DNA from: Isoetes taiwanensis | Lineage: Eukaryota; Streptophyta; Lycopodiopsida; Isoetales; Isoetaceae | Length of the DNA: 64,000 bases | Direction: 5' to 3' | Assembly (NCBI GenBank): GCA_021234155.1 | Contig: JAJEKV010000013.1 | Span: 12,300,669 to 12,364,668, forward strand | Part shown: positions 1-9,862 of the stretch, in pieces | How positions within the stretch are numbered: the first letter of the stretch is position 1 | Layout: every line of letters begins with the position of its first letter | Notes under the pieces: model-generated | Told to the model about the DNA's origin: nothing | Databases searched by the model: none | Seen by the model: the letters and a program-made list of their open reading frames with translations, nothing else | Program-made: the position numbers and the translations under genes

Positions 1-2046
1 GTCATGAAGCATAGTACCTTCCGGACAATTCTCATGTAACCAGCTTTCCAATCCATCAATAAATAAGCCGAACAAAGTAGGGGACATCGGGCACCCTTGT
101 TTTACTCCAATATTGCTCTCAATGTATGCTGAATTTTCTAGTGACAATGGGAAGGATAACTGTATCAATACTTTCTCATATAAGACCTGTACTGCTTCCT
201 TATATTGAGTTGGGACCTTAAGCTTATCCATCCGCTCCCATAGCTTCGACCTAGGCACTTTATCAAAGGCCTTTTTAAAATCGACAAAGGCCACATATAC
301 AGGTTTCTTCGTTCCCTTCACCGTATCAAATATCGTTTTCAATACTAGTAAATGGTCCAGAGTAGACTGACCAGCACGAAAACCAGCTTGTGATTCGGCC
401 CTCTTGCCATTATCTTCTGCCCATGTGCTTATTTTAGTTTTCAAGATAGATGCCAGAAGTTTAGACAATAAACTACTGACCAAAATTGTTCTGTAGTTAT
501 TAATATCTTTGTTTGATCCACCCTTATGAATTGGCACAACTCGATTGGCCTGCCATTCTATGGGAAATCCATGTACAAGTGCCTTTGTGAATAAACCAAC
601 CAGAATTGGGTGAATTTCCGGGCTGGCCCGTTTGAGATGTTCTGCACAAAGCCCTTGGATATCTCTTGCCTTCCCATTTGCTAATCTTCTTATTCCTTCT
701 GCTACCTCTTCCAAGGTGATCGCAAGGTCTGAGCTTATCCCCTTTTCGATGTCAGGCATTACCCCGGGCTGGTTGTATAATCCTCTAACATATTCCCACA
801 GAGTATTCGCAGGTACCGGGCAATCATTTGGGCGGCTTTTCCTCAGCGTGCTCCAGAAGCTTTTTGGATCAGATTTATATTGATGACACAAATCTTCTTG
901 TCTACACTGTACAAATTGTCTCTTTTTAGACCTTGCAATTCTTCTATATGCCTTCCTGTATTGGTCCTTGGCAGCCCCCCTGCTATTCTTCCACTGTGAT
1001 CTGGCATCGCGGCATTCCTGATCATACCAGGACTTGCAAGGAAGTCCTTTTAGAGCTCTCCTTGATGTAAAGACATCTCTGGCCGTATCGGATAGCAAAT
1101 CGCTTAACTGCCCGCATGCCCTTGATATATCATCATCCCATACAATTGTGCGCATAGCAGCCTCAATTTTCAACTGATAACACATGCGCAGGCCTTCCCT
1201 CAGTCTATAACCACAGCTGACATTTGTGTTTGAATGTGGTGCTATTTTCTTGTCATTCAACGTGACCACCAAAGGGCAGTGATTCGATTCAATCTGCTCT
1301 GCACCTACTTGAAAATTCACAATTGTATTCAAGGTCTGGTCTGCCATGATCAAATAATCGACTGTACTCCGCCCTCTGCATGTATTCTTCTTAGTATCTG
1401 GAAATCTGGGTAAGCCATTGCATATGATCATATTTGTACTACAGCACAAGGTAAGCAATTGTCTGCCCGATTTTGTGATTATGGTATCTGAGGAACATCT
1501 GTCCCATCCTTCCTTCATCAAATCCTTCTTGTCCATTTGATCCCCCCCGTGTCTGTGTACATGGAAGCTTGTCTATCGCATGTTCTACTGTTGAAATCAC
1601 TAGCAAGAATCACCTTACCTTTGTTCTGAAAGTGCATTATATCCTGTTCTAATGTGAAGAACAAATCCTCCGAAGAGGCATCAGATTCTATGTATATCTT
1701 CTTATGCCTTGGAGCAAAATAGCAAATGGCTAAATAATATGAGAGGAAGGATCCACATACCTCAATCCACATGAATTGCCCATTTTTATCCGCTTTAATT
1801 CCCTTCACATACTCCTTGTATTGTGGGCGCACATAACAAGCTAACTCACCATTACCATTGTCCATATTTTTAAACCTCCGACTTTTAACCGAATAAACCA
1901 TTTCAAACCCAGGTAGAACTGGAAGAGAATACAAATCATGTTCTTTGGTTTCTGCAAACAGATTATATCTATGCCAACAAGTAATTCCTAAATTGTTAAA
2001 ACTTTATCAGCAGTTAATCTATTAATATTCCAAACTACAATTTTGA
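1..2046 (-). pseudogene. LINE ORF2: endonuclease + reverse transcriptase (partial)
   Basis: ORF2 nicks target DNA and copies the LINE RNA. The endonuclease begins near 2,046 with KIVVWNIN, has the catalytic ASDFNSR motif near 1,615, and ends with SNHCPLVV near 1,270. The RT region runs from about 840 to the left edge and shows NGKARDIQGLCAEHLKR, PIHKGG, AFVDFKKAFDKVPRSKLW and GVKQGCPMSPTLFGLFID. Breaks seen: a TAG just after the endonuclease start, a frame change near 1,945, and a frame change in the seven-C run at 1,542-1,548. From about 1,540 to base 1 the frame is open with no stop, about 500 codons. A functional parent is recent. The C7 change could be a sequencing error. Confidence 0.88.
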
Positions 2047-2062
2047 GACCTCTCAAACATCC

Positions 2063-2815
2063 CTATTCTGATATAACCGCTTTCCCTTTCAACCATTTAA
2101 CTTGCTGATTTTTCTGCTTTGTTTCTTTAAATTTTTGAATCTCCATTTTCTTCTCATGCATCTGCTCCTTTGTGAGGTCATCATTAACCCAAATGAATTT
2201 CCCTTTGAGAGTAAACCTTGGCTTCAACACTTGATATTTTGCCTCTCTGTTAGGGAATTTCAGCAAAATATTGCGGGTGCCTGCATCTTTCTTCCCCATC
2301 CTGAAAGCATCCAAGATCTCTATATTCTGTACCAGCATCTCATCCTTCAAAAATTTCTGAACTGCTTCCTTGGTCTCATTTTCCCTCTCAGGTAATCCAA
2401 CAATCCTCAAATTTAAGGCCCTTTGTTTCTTCTTTTGATTTTCTATATATTCATCAAACAAATTTCGCAGGTTCCCAATCTCGTCCATTGCTGCTTCTAC
2501 CCCTATATCAGAATTTTTGCCCTTCAGATTGATAATGTCTTTCTTTATCAAATTGACCTCAGTCTAGTTTCCCTAAGTGCAGATTCATGGCAGAAATGGA
2601 TCAGTTCTGTCATAATTGTGTTCAGAGAAACTTCAACTTCCGGTGTCTCTTCATCTGATTCGAGTTTTTGGCTGCCAACAGCAGACGTCCCAGCTTTCTT
2701 GAGGGCCAGTATCTTTTGGCAAAGCCTTGTTCTTTGCTCTCAAGTCTCACCATCGAAGATCAGATCTGTGGCCCTCAGGTTTCTTAGCCGGTTTCGGCCC
2801 TTTAGGAATGGCCAT
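2063..2815 (-). pseudogene. LINE ORF1 (L1-type RNA-binding protein)
   Basis: The likely start is an ATG at 2,815 (MAIPKGPKPAKKPEG). The frame is disturbed between about 2,760 and 2,551, then 162 codons are open to a stop at 2,063. The second part has a coiled-coil-like stretch followed by NLRIVGLPE and FIWVNDDLTKEQMHEKK, the pattern of L1 ORF1 proteins, which coat LINE RNA. It ends about 17 bases before the endonuclease start, the usual ORF1-ORF2 arrangement. The corresponding C-terminus is also present in copy B. Confidence 0.8.
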
Positions 2816-2868
2816 ATCACGCTATGTCCAAAAAGCGAAACAGGCAAAAAGCGCTCACACCTGCGCTA

Positions 2869-2869
<1 letters not shown>

Positions 2870-2967
<98 letters not shown>

Positions 2968-3014
2968 GAGAGAGAGAGAGAGAGAGAGAGGGGAGAGAGA
3001 GAGAGAGAGGGGGG

Positions 3015-3095
<81 letters not shown>
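2870..3095. repeat. (GT)n then (GA)n microsatellite
   Basis: A short GT run passes into about 215 bases of GA dinucleotide with a few GGAGAG and G-run interruptions. It lies exactly between the 5' end of LINE copy A and the left end of Harbinger copy 1. Translated in any frame it gives only RERE or SLSL, so it is not coding. Confidence 0.97.
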
Positions 3096-3097
<2 letters not shown>

Positions 3098-3209
3098 TTT
3101 GGCCACATGCTGACTTAGAGAAGGTGAGAGAGAATAGGAGAGGTGAGAGATTATGAGAGATGGGTGAGAGTGGAAAAGCCCAACTCTCACCTTGAGAGAT
3201 GATTCGCCC

Positions 3210-3224
3210 CTAACAGCCGTTAGG
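3210..3224 (+). repeat. Harbinger left subterminal inverted repeat
   Basis: CTAACAGCCGTTAGG, itself nearly palindromic. It is matched in inverted orientation by 9,339-9,357 (CTAACAGCCGTCGGTTAGG on the minus strand). GAGAGATGA-type sequence lies just outside on both sides and GTTTCC just inside. Confidence 0.6.
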
Positions 3225-3540
3225 AGCGTTTCCATTAATCACTAACTTAACAACCCCCTAAAATTATGTCGCCTGAAAATCATGACCGAAAACTTTCCCT
3301 CATCGAAATTCCGGGGTGCCATTTTCCCCTGTTTCTTGGTCTTCAATGCCACGCAAATCCTTGAATTCCCCCTAATTCTTCTATCCGCGTTACTGATTTC
3401 CAGTCTAGAGGTATTTCTCAGCCCGTGCAATCCTTATTAATTCATTTCAAATCAATCTTACATTGTTCTGATATCATTTTCTATTAGAAGAGATATTGTT
3501 TCTTGGTTGATTAGCTTGAATTCCATAGAGTCCAATGTCT

Positions 3541-4709
3541 GAGGCAACTAGATCTGCCCTGCCAGCAAGCAGCAAACCCTTTGTGCCTCCTCGCATCGAG
3601 AAAATGGCTCCAAGGAGGACCAGAAAGGTGACAGGGCAGATTTCAATGAATGTGGACTTGGAGACAAATTCTGAGCCAATTGTAACAACAAAAGAGCCAA
3701 AGGAAAGGAGATGTAAGCGAGTTCTCAGCAAAATCCAAGCACCTGCCAGTATTGTGAGTGAATCTTCTCAGCCCGATAATTCAATGGCTCTTGTTGTTCA
3801 AGAAAAAGAAAATCCCAAGCAAATTGACACAAAGAATAGGAAGGCTCCAGTCCAATGGACAGATCAGGGTGTTACCTTCCTGAACCTACTGAATGAGATG
3901 AAATTGGTTACTAATGGTAGTCTGAATCTTTCTAATGCACAGTGGAGAGAAATTCTAGTGAAATTACAGCCAATTGTTGATGGATTAGTGGAAGTCAGAC
4001 AATTGAAGAACAAATGGGATAAACTACAGGCAAAATTCAAGGATGAGAAAGAGGCTTCTAGTCATACGGGTTTAGAGCCTTCAAGTTGGCAGTGGTATGA
4101 AAGAATGGAAGAAGTCAAGTATGGAGTGACATCAGATAACCCCATTCCAGGGGCTGGGGATGATGGTGAATTTGGAAATGAAGCTTTGAGGCAGCAGATT
4201 TGTACACTAACTTTTTTGACAGTTTCTATAAGACAGTTGGATCTGATGCTGCTTTTGATGATCCTTTTGAGAATATTGAAGACATTCACAATGTCAATGT
4301 GAACATAGACAATTCAAGAAGCCCAAGAATGCATGAAATGCCAAACAATCGAACTCCAACAGGTAACAACACAGATTCCTCCAACCCCAGATCTGCAGTA
4401 TGCAATCAGCCTGGAGTATGTGGAAAACCTACTGGAAGAAAGAAGTCCAGGTTGCAGATTGATGAAGACATTGCTATTGGAATTTCACAAATGGCAAGCA
4501 CTTTTGGAGACACTGAAGTGAAGAAATTGGATTTCATGAAGGAAGAATCTGCAAAGAAACTGGAATTGGTAAGGAAATTGGAGACTATTCGATCTGCAAA
4601 TAGTTTGAAGATTGTTGAATCTATGGCAGCAATGACTCAGAGCATATGTCAGATGACAAAGGACATACTTCTTGAAATTGCCAAACTGGCAGCCAAGAAC
4701 AAAGAATAA
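3541..4709 (+). pseudogene. Harbinger ORF1, Myb/SANT-like DNA-binding protein
   Basis: In PIF/Harbinger elements this protein partners the transposase and helps bind element ends and enter the nucleus. Residues about 100-195 form a Myb/SANT-like trihelix domain: QWTDQGVTFLNLL, QWREILVKLQP, QLKNKWDKLQAKFKDEK and the Trp-rich SSWQWYERMEE. A one-base frame change near 4,199 moves the reading into the frame that continues TNFFDSFYKTVG, an acidic linker, KKSRLQIDEDIAIGISQMA and a Leu/Lys/Glu-rich predicted coiled coil ending LAAKNKE at 4,709. With that single change the protein would be about 390 residues. Two in-frame Met codons lie at 3,538 and 3,604. The second, followed by APRRTRK, could also serve as start. 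Confidence 0.85.
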
Positions 4710-4906
4710 AGGTATGATTTTCACTTTCCTACATTCAGTTATACCTTTTTTTTGTAACTGTCTCAAATTGGTTAACTGTCTTAATATTCAATGATTGGTA
4801 CTTCAATCTAGGCATATAGATATCATAGCATATATCATTAAATGCTAGTCTTGTCAATTTGCCCCATTTAAAGATCCCTTCTACCCACAAGCCATTCATA
4901 AAAAAA

Positions 4907-7236
4907 ATGGCACCAAAGCATCCAAGGAGCTCCCTTAGCCCTCCGTCTTCCTTGTATTTCTCTTCTTCTTCCGAAGAATACTCCCTTGAAGAGTATTCTT
5001 CCCCTTTTGATTCTTCTGAAGCCTCCCACGAGACTTCAGAATCGGAGGAGAATTATTACTCCGAGTATTATTCTTGGCCGGATACTTCTACAGAAGAAGT
5101 TGATGAGGAGTCCTCATCTTCTAGTATGTCGGCCCCTGCTCCTCCTCTATCTCCTCCTGCAAATGGGTGCGCATGGATTGGGCAAGTGTTCCCCTCCTCC
5201 CGTGCCTCTCGGGGCTCGGGTGTCGCGTGACTGGCGGGGTTGGTTCGGGTTATCGTTTGCTTCTGGCTGCGGCTGGTCCTAGGCGGTGCTCGCCCACCTG
5301 CCAACATGTTGCTCGTCGCTAAGATATCGGCTGGTTCCCTTGTGTGGCCACTACCCAACAGACCTTTGTCGGAGAACATCAGGATTCCTCATCTACTATT
5401 GAAGAGGAAAGTGAAGAAGTCGAAGCTGTCAGCCACAAAGTAGTCCATTGCTCTCTGTCACAACGGGCAGTGATGAGCTTTTTAGAGATGGGAGTAATTG
5501 TGGAAGCTGAGGTCTATTTTTATCGGATGGCCAAAACCCTAGCCGCTACTTAGGGCGGCGGCGGCGGCGGCCGCCCGAAGCCTTGAGCTCGAACTTGGTG
5601 AAGCTTGCTGGAAGAGCAGGACTAATGCCTGCTTCTACTTGGCCAGACCAATGGCTGCTGATCTAGGCCTCTCTTATTTGGTTCTTCATCGAACCTTTGC
5701 AACTTGGGCATGCTTTCAGGTCATGGCCGCTGCTCTGGACTCCTTCCTTTGTTTGTTTAAGGTTGGACTAGGTAAGAATGGGTCCTTTTGTTTCTTCCAT
5801 TTTGGTTTGAGCCAGTTCAGATTAACTTAGCATCAGACAAGCATTTGAAGGACTGTCTGTGCCTCAGAGCTTCAGTAACAACAGTTGTATTCTTAAGGCA
5901 GCATGTATTTCTTATGTTTGATTAATGACTATGAGCTTTTGAACAGTTTTATAGCTCGATTTTTCAGTTGTAGCTTTGCATATTATCCTAGTCATAGATA
6001 TTTCTTGTTGCACTCATTGCAAAGGAAAGCCGCACTCCTTGCGGTCTGGAACTGCACTCATTGCAGTTATAGAAGCAGGGCATGATAATATGTCATGGAA
6101 TGCTGGAGCTTTCGGGTTGCTTGCTTTAACATTGTTTGAAGCATTAAGAACTGTGGATTAACTTGGTCTTGTGCAGCCAGATGTATGGAAAAATAGTGAT
6201 ATAGCTAGTAATGGATGGACTTTGCTGCCAGATATATGAAGCTGCCTGCTCTTAGATTCTTCAGGGTTTCTGGCTGCTTGAGCTGCAGATCTTGTTGGCT
6301 GCACTTTGGATAGATCTAGGAGGGCGGATTCTTTATGGAAGCAGTTTGGTTGGTTTAACTCTCTGGCTGTGTTACTGTTATAGTATTATGGATTGTTCTT
6401 GTATTAAGTTATTCTAGAGTTCGGTCCATCCCTATCCCGGTTAGGGGAGATCGAATTGGGATTTATTGGGGGTTGAACGGATGCTTTGGGCAAGGATTCA
6501 GGTCAAATGGAGAGACTTTGGGCAGGAGACTAAAATTTCTTCATCGTTGCAGACTTGGGAGGCCATGTTTCTAGTGTCCAGGGTGGAGCTTACTTCATGA
6601 TTTTCTAAGAAAGTTGAGCGTAGTGGAGCTGGTGCCTATGCAAATAGTGAAGATGTATATGGGAGTGATTGGACCACCCCTTGGGAAGGCCTGGACGATG
6701 TTCTACTTAGTTGGAAGAGAGAGGAGAGAATCTCTTAGTACATTACTGGATGCAGGATAATATAGCAGGATAATATAGCAGGCCAAGTTAACGCGCGGAA
6801 TGACAGTTGCTCTTGTGAGATCTTCACTAGCTTGCATCTTTTGCTGGAGGAGCTTCAGATGGTGGCAGCTTTAGGACTTATAGTGATCTTTATCTCTACT
6901 GAAATCAAAAGGATTGAACCTGGTTTTAGACCCTGGTCTTGGATTGATAGCTTGAATTCTTCCTATTTGATCCATAAGGGATCCCTTGTGTTTAAATTTT
7001 TCCTATCAGGCCTATTGTGGAGCCTCAAATAAATATAATCTGTTCACTATATTAATATAAAAAAATCTTATCCTCAAAAAAAAAAAAAAAAAAAGGGAAG
7101 TTGAGGTCTTGGCTTGGGCTGAAGCTGCGCCTTTGAGTCAGAAAGCCCATGTGGAGTGTGTGTACATGCAGCATCAAGGGAAATGGGCATTGCATGAAGT
7201 CAAAACGGTCACACAAACCTGTGAGCTATGTGCTTA
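4907..7236 (+). pseudogene. extra Ser/Glu-rich ORF of the Harbinger element, split by a retroposon
   Basis: A third element ORF begins MAPKHPRSSLSPPSS at 4,907 and is followed by Ser/Glu/Tyr-rich acidic sequence. Around 5,167-5,361 is a CG-rich stretch bounded by GT and AG that could be an intron, but the frame does not join cleanly. From 5,362 another acidic segment (STIEEESEEVEAVSH) and QRAVMSFLEMG follow up to the retroposon at 5,516. Past the retroposon the same frame continues with EVLAWAEAAPLSQKAHVEC and stops at 7,236. Copy 2 keeps traces at about 30,120-30,260. The function is unknown. This ORF is not part of the usual two-gene Harbinger set that I know. Confidence 0.5.
5516..7095 (+). 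mobile_element. non-autonomous poly(A) retroposon with 14-bp target duplication
   Basis: The insertion is bounded by GGAAGCTGAGGTCT at 5,502-5,515 and GGAAGTTGAGGTCT at 7,096-7,109, one mismatch in 14. It ends in a 19-base poly(A) (7,076-7,094) preceded by AATAAATATAAT. The 5' end is CG-rich (AAAACCCTAGCCGC then a CGG run), resembling a plant LINE 5' leader. No RT or endonuclease motif was found, so it is probably mobilised in trans. Short open frames inside, such as 5,639-5,830, show nothing recognisable. Confidence 0.8.
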
Positions 7237-7780
7237 AGCAGAAGAGGATCATCTGGCCAAGTTTTTTTTTTCTTTTGTTTTTAATTCTATTATGTTTTTT
7301 TGTAAAGCAAACTATTTTGCTATGAAAAAGCCCCGGCATCAGCATGATGTAACAGATTTCGAGGAATAGAAAACTTTTTTATTTTGTCAATAACTATTAT
7401 TTTAATGTCTATGTCTTCAGCTATGGATCGTTATTTACTTGACATGTTTTCTCTATTTTGTCTTCACTTTCTGATTGTTTCTGTTATTGCAGATCACTAG
7501 TTTTGGAGTGATGAAGAGTATGTTTTAAGTTTTACTGGAGTTTTTAAGGGTCTAAGGAGCAGGCCAAAAAATGTGGCCAATTTCATTTGTATGCACTTCA
7601 GCTTCAGTTGTACTGCAGTACCATTTTGAATATAATCTCTAATTCAACTTAACTTATGTCATGTTACTGGTGTTGTTGATATTAAGACTCATTAGAGTGT
7701 AAGATAAGATCAAATAATAATCGAGAACTTGAAAAAATGAACAAATTATCAAAAAAGTCTGTTGACAGAATCATCAAATT
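7237..7780. other. non-coding interior of Harbinger copy 1
   Basis: An AT-rich spacer between the third ORF and the antisense transposase. Poly(T) and A-rich stretches occur, but no ORF, RNA gene or repeat structure that I can support. Confidence 0.6.
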
Positions 7781-8955
7781 TTACAGCAAGACATGGCCAT
7801 CCAAGTTCTCAAACAAAACATGCCTCATCTGATCTCCGTGTTTCTTTAGACTCCTGTTCATAGCTTTAGTTTCATAGTAATAAACTGGTTCAGGCTCTTC
7901 TTCAATTGGCAACATGTTCCATCCCATGTCTTCCATAATACAGAAGTTCCAAAGCACACAAGCTGCATGTATGATCTTGGAGGCCTTTCCAACATGCACA
8001 GGCAGATGCTTGAGAATTCTGAATTTCTCTTTGACATCCCAAACCCATTTTCCACACAAACTCTACCCCTGCAAATCCTTTTATTAAACTTGCCATACGG
8101 ACCATGATTCTGTGGAAACACTTTTAGAAGGAAGGGTCTGGCAGCATAGGCAGAATCACCAAACAAAAGTGGAGGAATGTTAACCTGGATTTGGTCTTCA
8201 GTGGGTTGACCTTTCTTCAATTTTCTGCCACTCAAGGTTACAACTGGTTCTTTCAAAATTAGATTAGAGGCAATTTTGTTGTATATGGAACTCTTCTTGA
8301 ACTGATTTGAGTCATGGACTGATCCAGTTCTTGTAACACAAACATTTATAAACAACCTACTGTGTGTGACAATACCTTTCAAAAGACATGAGTGCCTTTT
8401 ATATCGACTATAATAGTCATCACCTTTGTCACTCTTCTTAGGTTTCCTCCATAAAAAAATGTGGGACCCATCAACAGCACCATATACATTTGGCAATCTT
8501 GTTGCATCATGAAATTACTTTATACATTGAGTTAATCTTGCTCCAGAAGGCATGGCTACAAACTTTTTGTGAAGCGTTGTCTTCGAGGCCAACACTAGTC
8601 TAATTTTTTTAGTATATTTCTACACTGTAGCTTTGCCAACATAAAATCTCTGACCCACATGCAAAGGCATGTCACCATGTGACAGAAAGTAAAGAACCAT
8701 GGCAACAGCCTTCCTAGGATCAACAGGGGGCCTAACCTTAACCCCTGACCTGCTCAAGTACGGGACAACAAGCCCGACTAGTCTCTCAAAATTGGCCCTT
8801 TTCATTATGTAAAATTGGTGCCACATATCATCTTCAAAAGAAGGCAGACAATTCCATGCATGGTTATCTATATTATCCCACTGTGTTCTTTGTCTTGGAG
8901 CAATCCAGAATCTTCTAGGTGGCCTTCTAACCCGACAGGATCCAACTAATATCAA
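7781..8955 (-). pseudogene. Harbinger DDE transposase
   Basis: This is the cut-and-paste transposase of the HARBI1/DDE_Tnp_4 family. The N-terminal part (8,955-8,620) has DDMWHQFYIMKRANFERLV and PVDPRKAVAMVLYFLSHG. The catalytic core shows GAVDGSHIFLWRKP (first Asp, about 8,470), FGDSAYAARPFLLKVF (second Asp, about 8,155) and RVCVENGFG (Glu, about 8,055), so all three acidic residues remain. Breaks: in-frame TAG near 8,620, in-frame TAA near 8,516, and a frame change just after VENGFG. The C-terminus then reads DVKEKFRILKHLPVHVGKA to the stop at 7,781. It lies opposite to ORF1, as is common in this superfamily. Confidence 0.9.
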
Positions 8956-9338
8956 AGATGAGGCATGACAGCACAGAATAACATACTGTTATTTTCTTGC
9001 AACCCATCGTCGTCGAACAGATTCATTGGGTCTTCAAGCTCGTTTAGCTCAATAAGCTACAAACAGAACCTTTGGAAGGTGAATCCGATTGTAAGACCAT
9101 GCAAAAGCATGGCAATCATTTCGAGAATCACGAAGATAGAACGAGTGGCAAATGGAACCCTATGCAAAAAACACAGCAAATGAAATATCCCACAAAGCTT
9201 ACCTACCAGCAGGAACAGGGAAAGAAATATCCCACATTTTGGAGGCCGATTCAAAATTGGAGGGAATTATCCCACAAAAACCTACCCACTAGGAATGAAT
9301 CGATGGACTAGTTCTCCCACGGAAACCAAATTTTGAGG

Positions 9339-9357
9339 CCTAACCGACGGCTGTTAG
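9339..9357 (-). repeat. Harbinger right subterminal inverted repeat
   Basis: The minus strand reads CTAACAGCCGTCGGTTAGG, the inverted counterpart of 3,210-3,224. The copy 2 equivalent near 32,690-32,715 is recognisable but more diverged. Confidence 0.58.
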
Positions 9358-9459
9358 ACACGGAGAGATGACCTTCTTCTCTCTCCTCCCGAAGAAAAAA
9401 ATACGATAATTTTGAGAGGAGTCAGAGGGGACGAGAGATGGGTATTTTTGAATGGCGTG

Positions 9460-9593
<134 letters not shown>

Positions 9594-9862
9594 GTTTATT
9601 TCCACCTATGAGGCCATGGGCCTATTAGATGTTACAAAGGCAAAAAGTACATTTATCTCCCTTATACATTCTAGAGTGTACTTCCGGTTTGAGTAACACC
9701 GCTTCTCTCCCGGAATCTCTCTTGAATTCATCCAAAGAGTTGTTTGTAATTCTTTATCGATACCGCTCTCAGCTCTTGTGCTAACAATAATATACTTCTG
9801 CTTTGCTACTTGCACATGAGAAGAAATCCCGGCCGTTTTAGCTTTCAAGCCAATCTGATCCC

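Larger units (their letters stand above)
1..2869 (-). mobile_element. L1-like LINE, copy A (3' part beyond left edge)
   Basis: A minus-strand non-LTR retrotransposon. Read from right to left it has an ORF1 with an L1-type RNA-binding region, then an AP-endonuclease, then a reverse transcriptase that is still open at base 1. Its 5' end abuts the (GT)/(GA) tract at 2,870-3,095. It is the best preserved LINE in the window, with only a few breaks. The RT YADD motif, the zf-RVT region and the 3' tail lie outside the window. The copy at 9.6-13.2 kb shares the same domain order and similar ORF1 and RT motifs. Confidence 0.9.

Noticed and set aside
2727-3235. Long ORFs translating to RERERE or SLSLSL across GA tracts (also at 9.4, 13.1, 27.1, 28.2 and 32.8 kb)
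   Set aside because: Dinucleotide microsatellites have no stops in several frames; these are not proteins.
5167-5361. Intron in the extra Harbinger ORF
   Set aside because: GT and AG ends exist but joining them does not enter the frame that looks coding downstream; left open.
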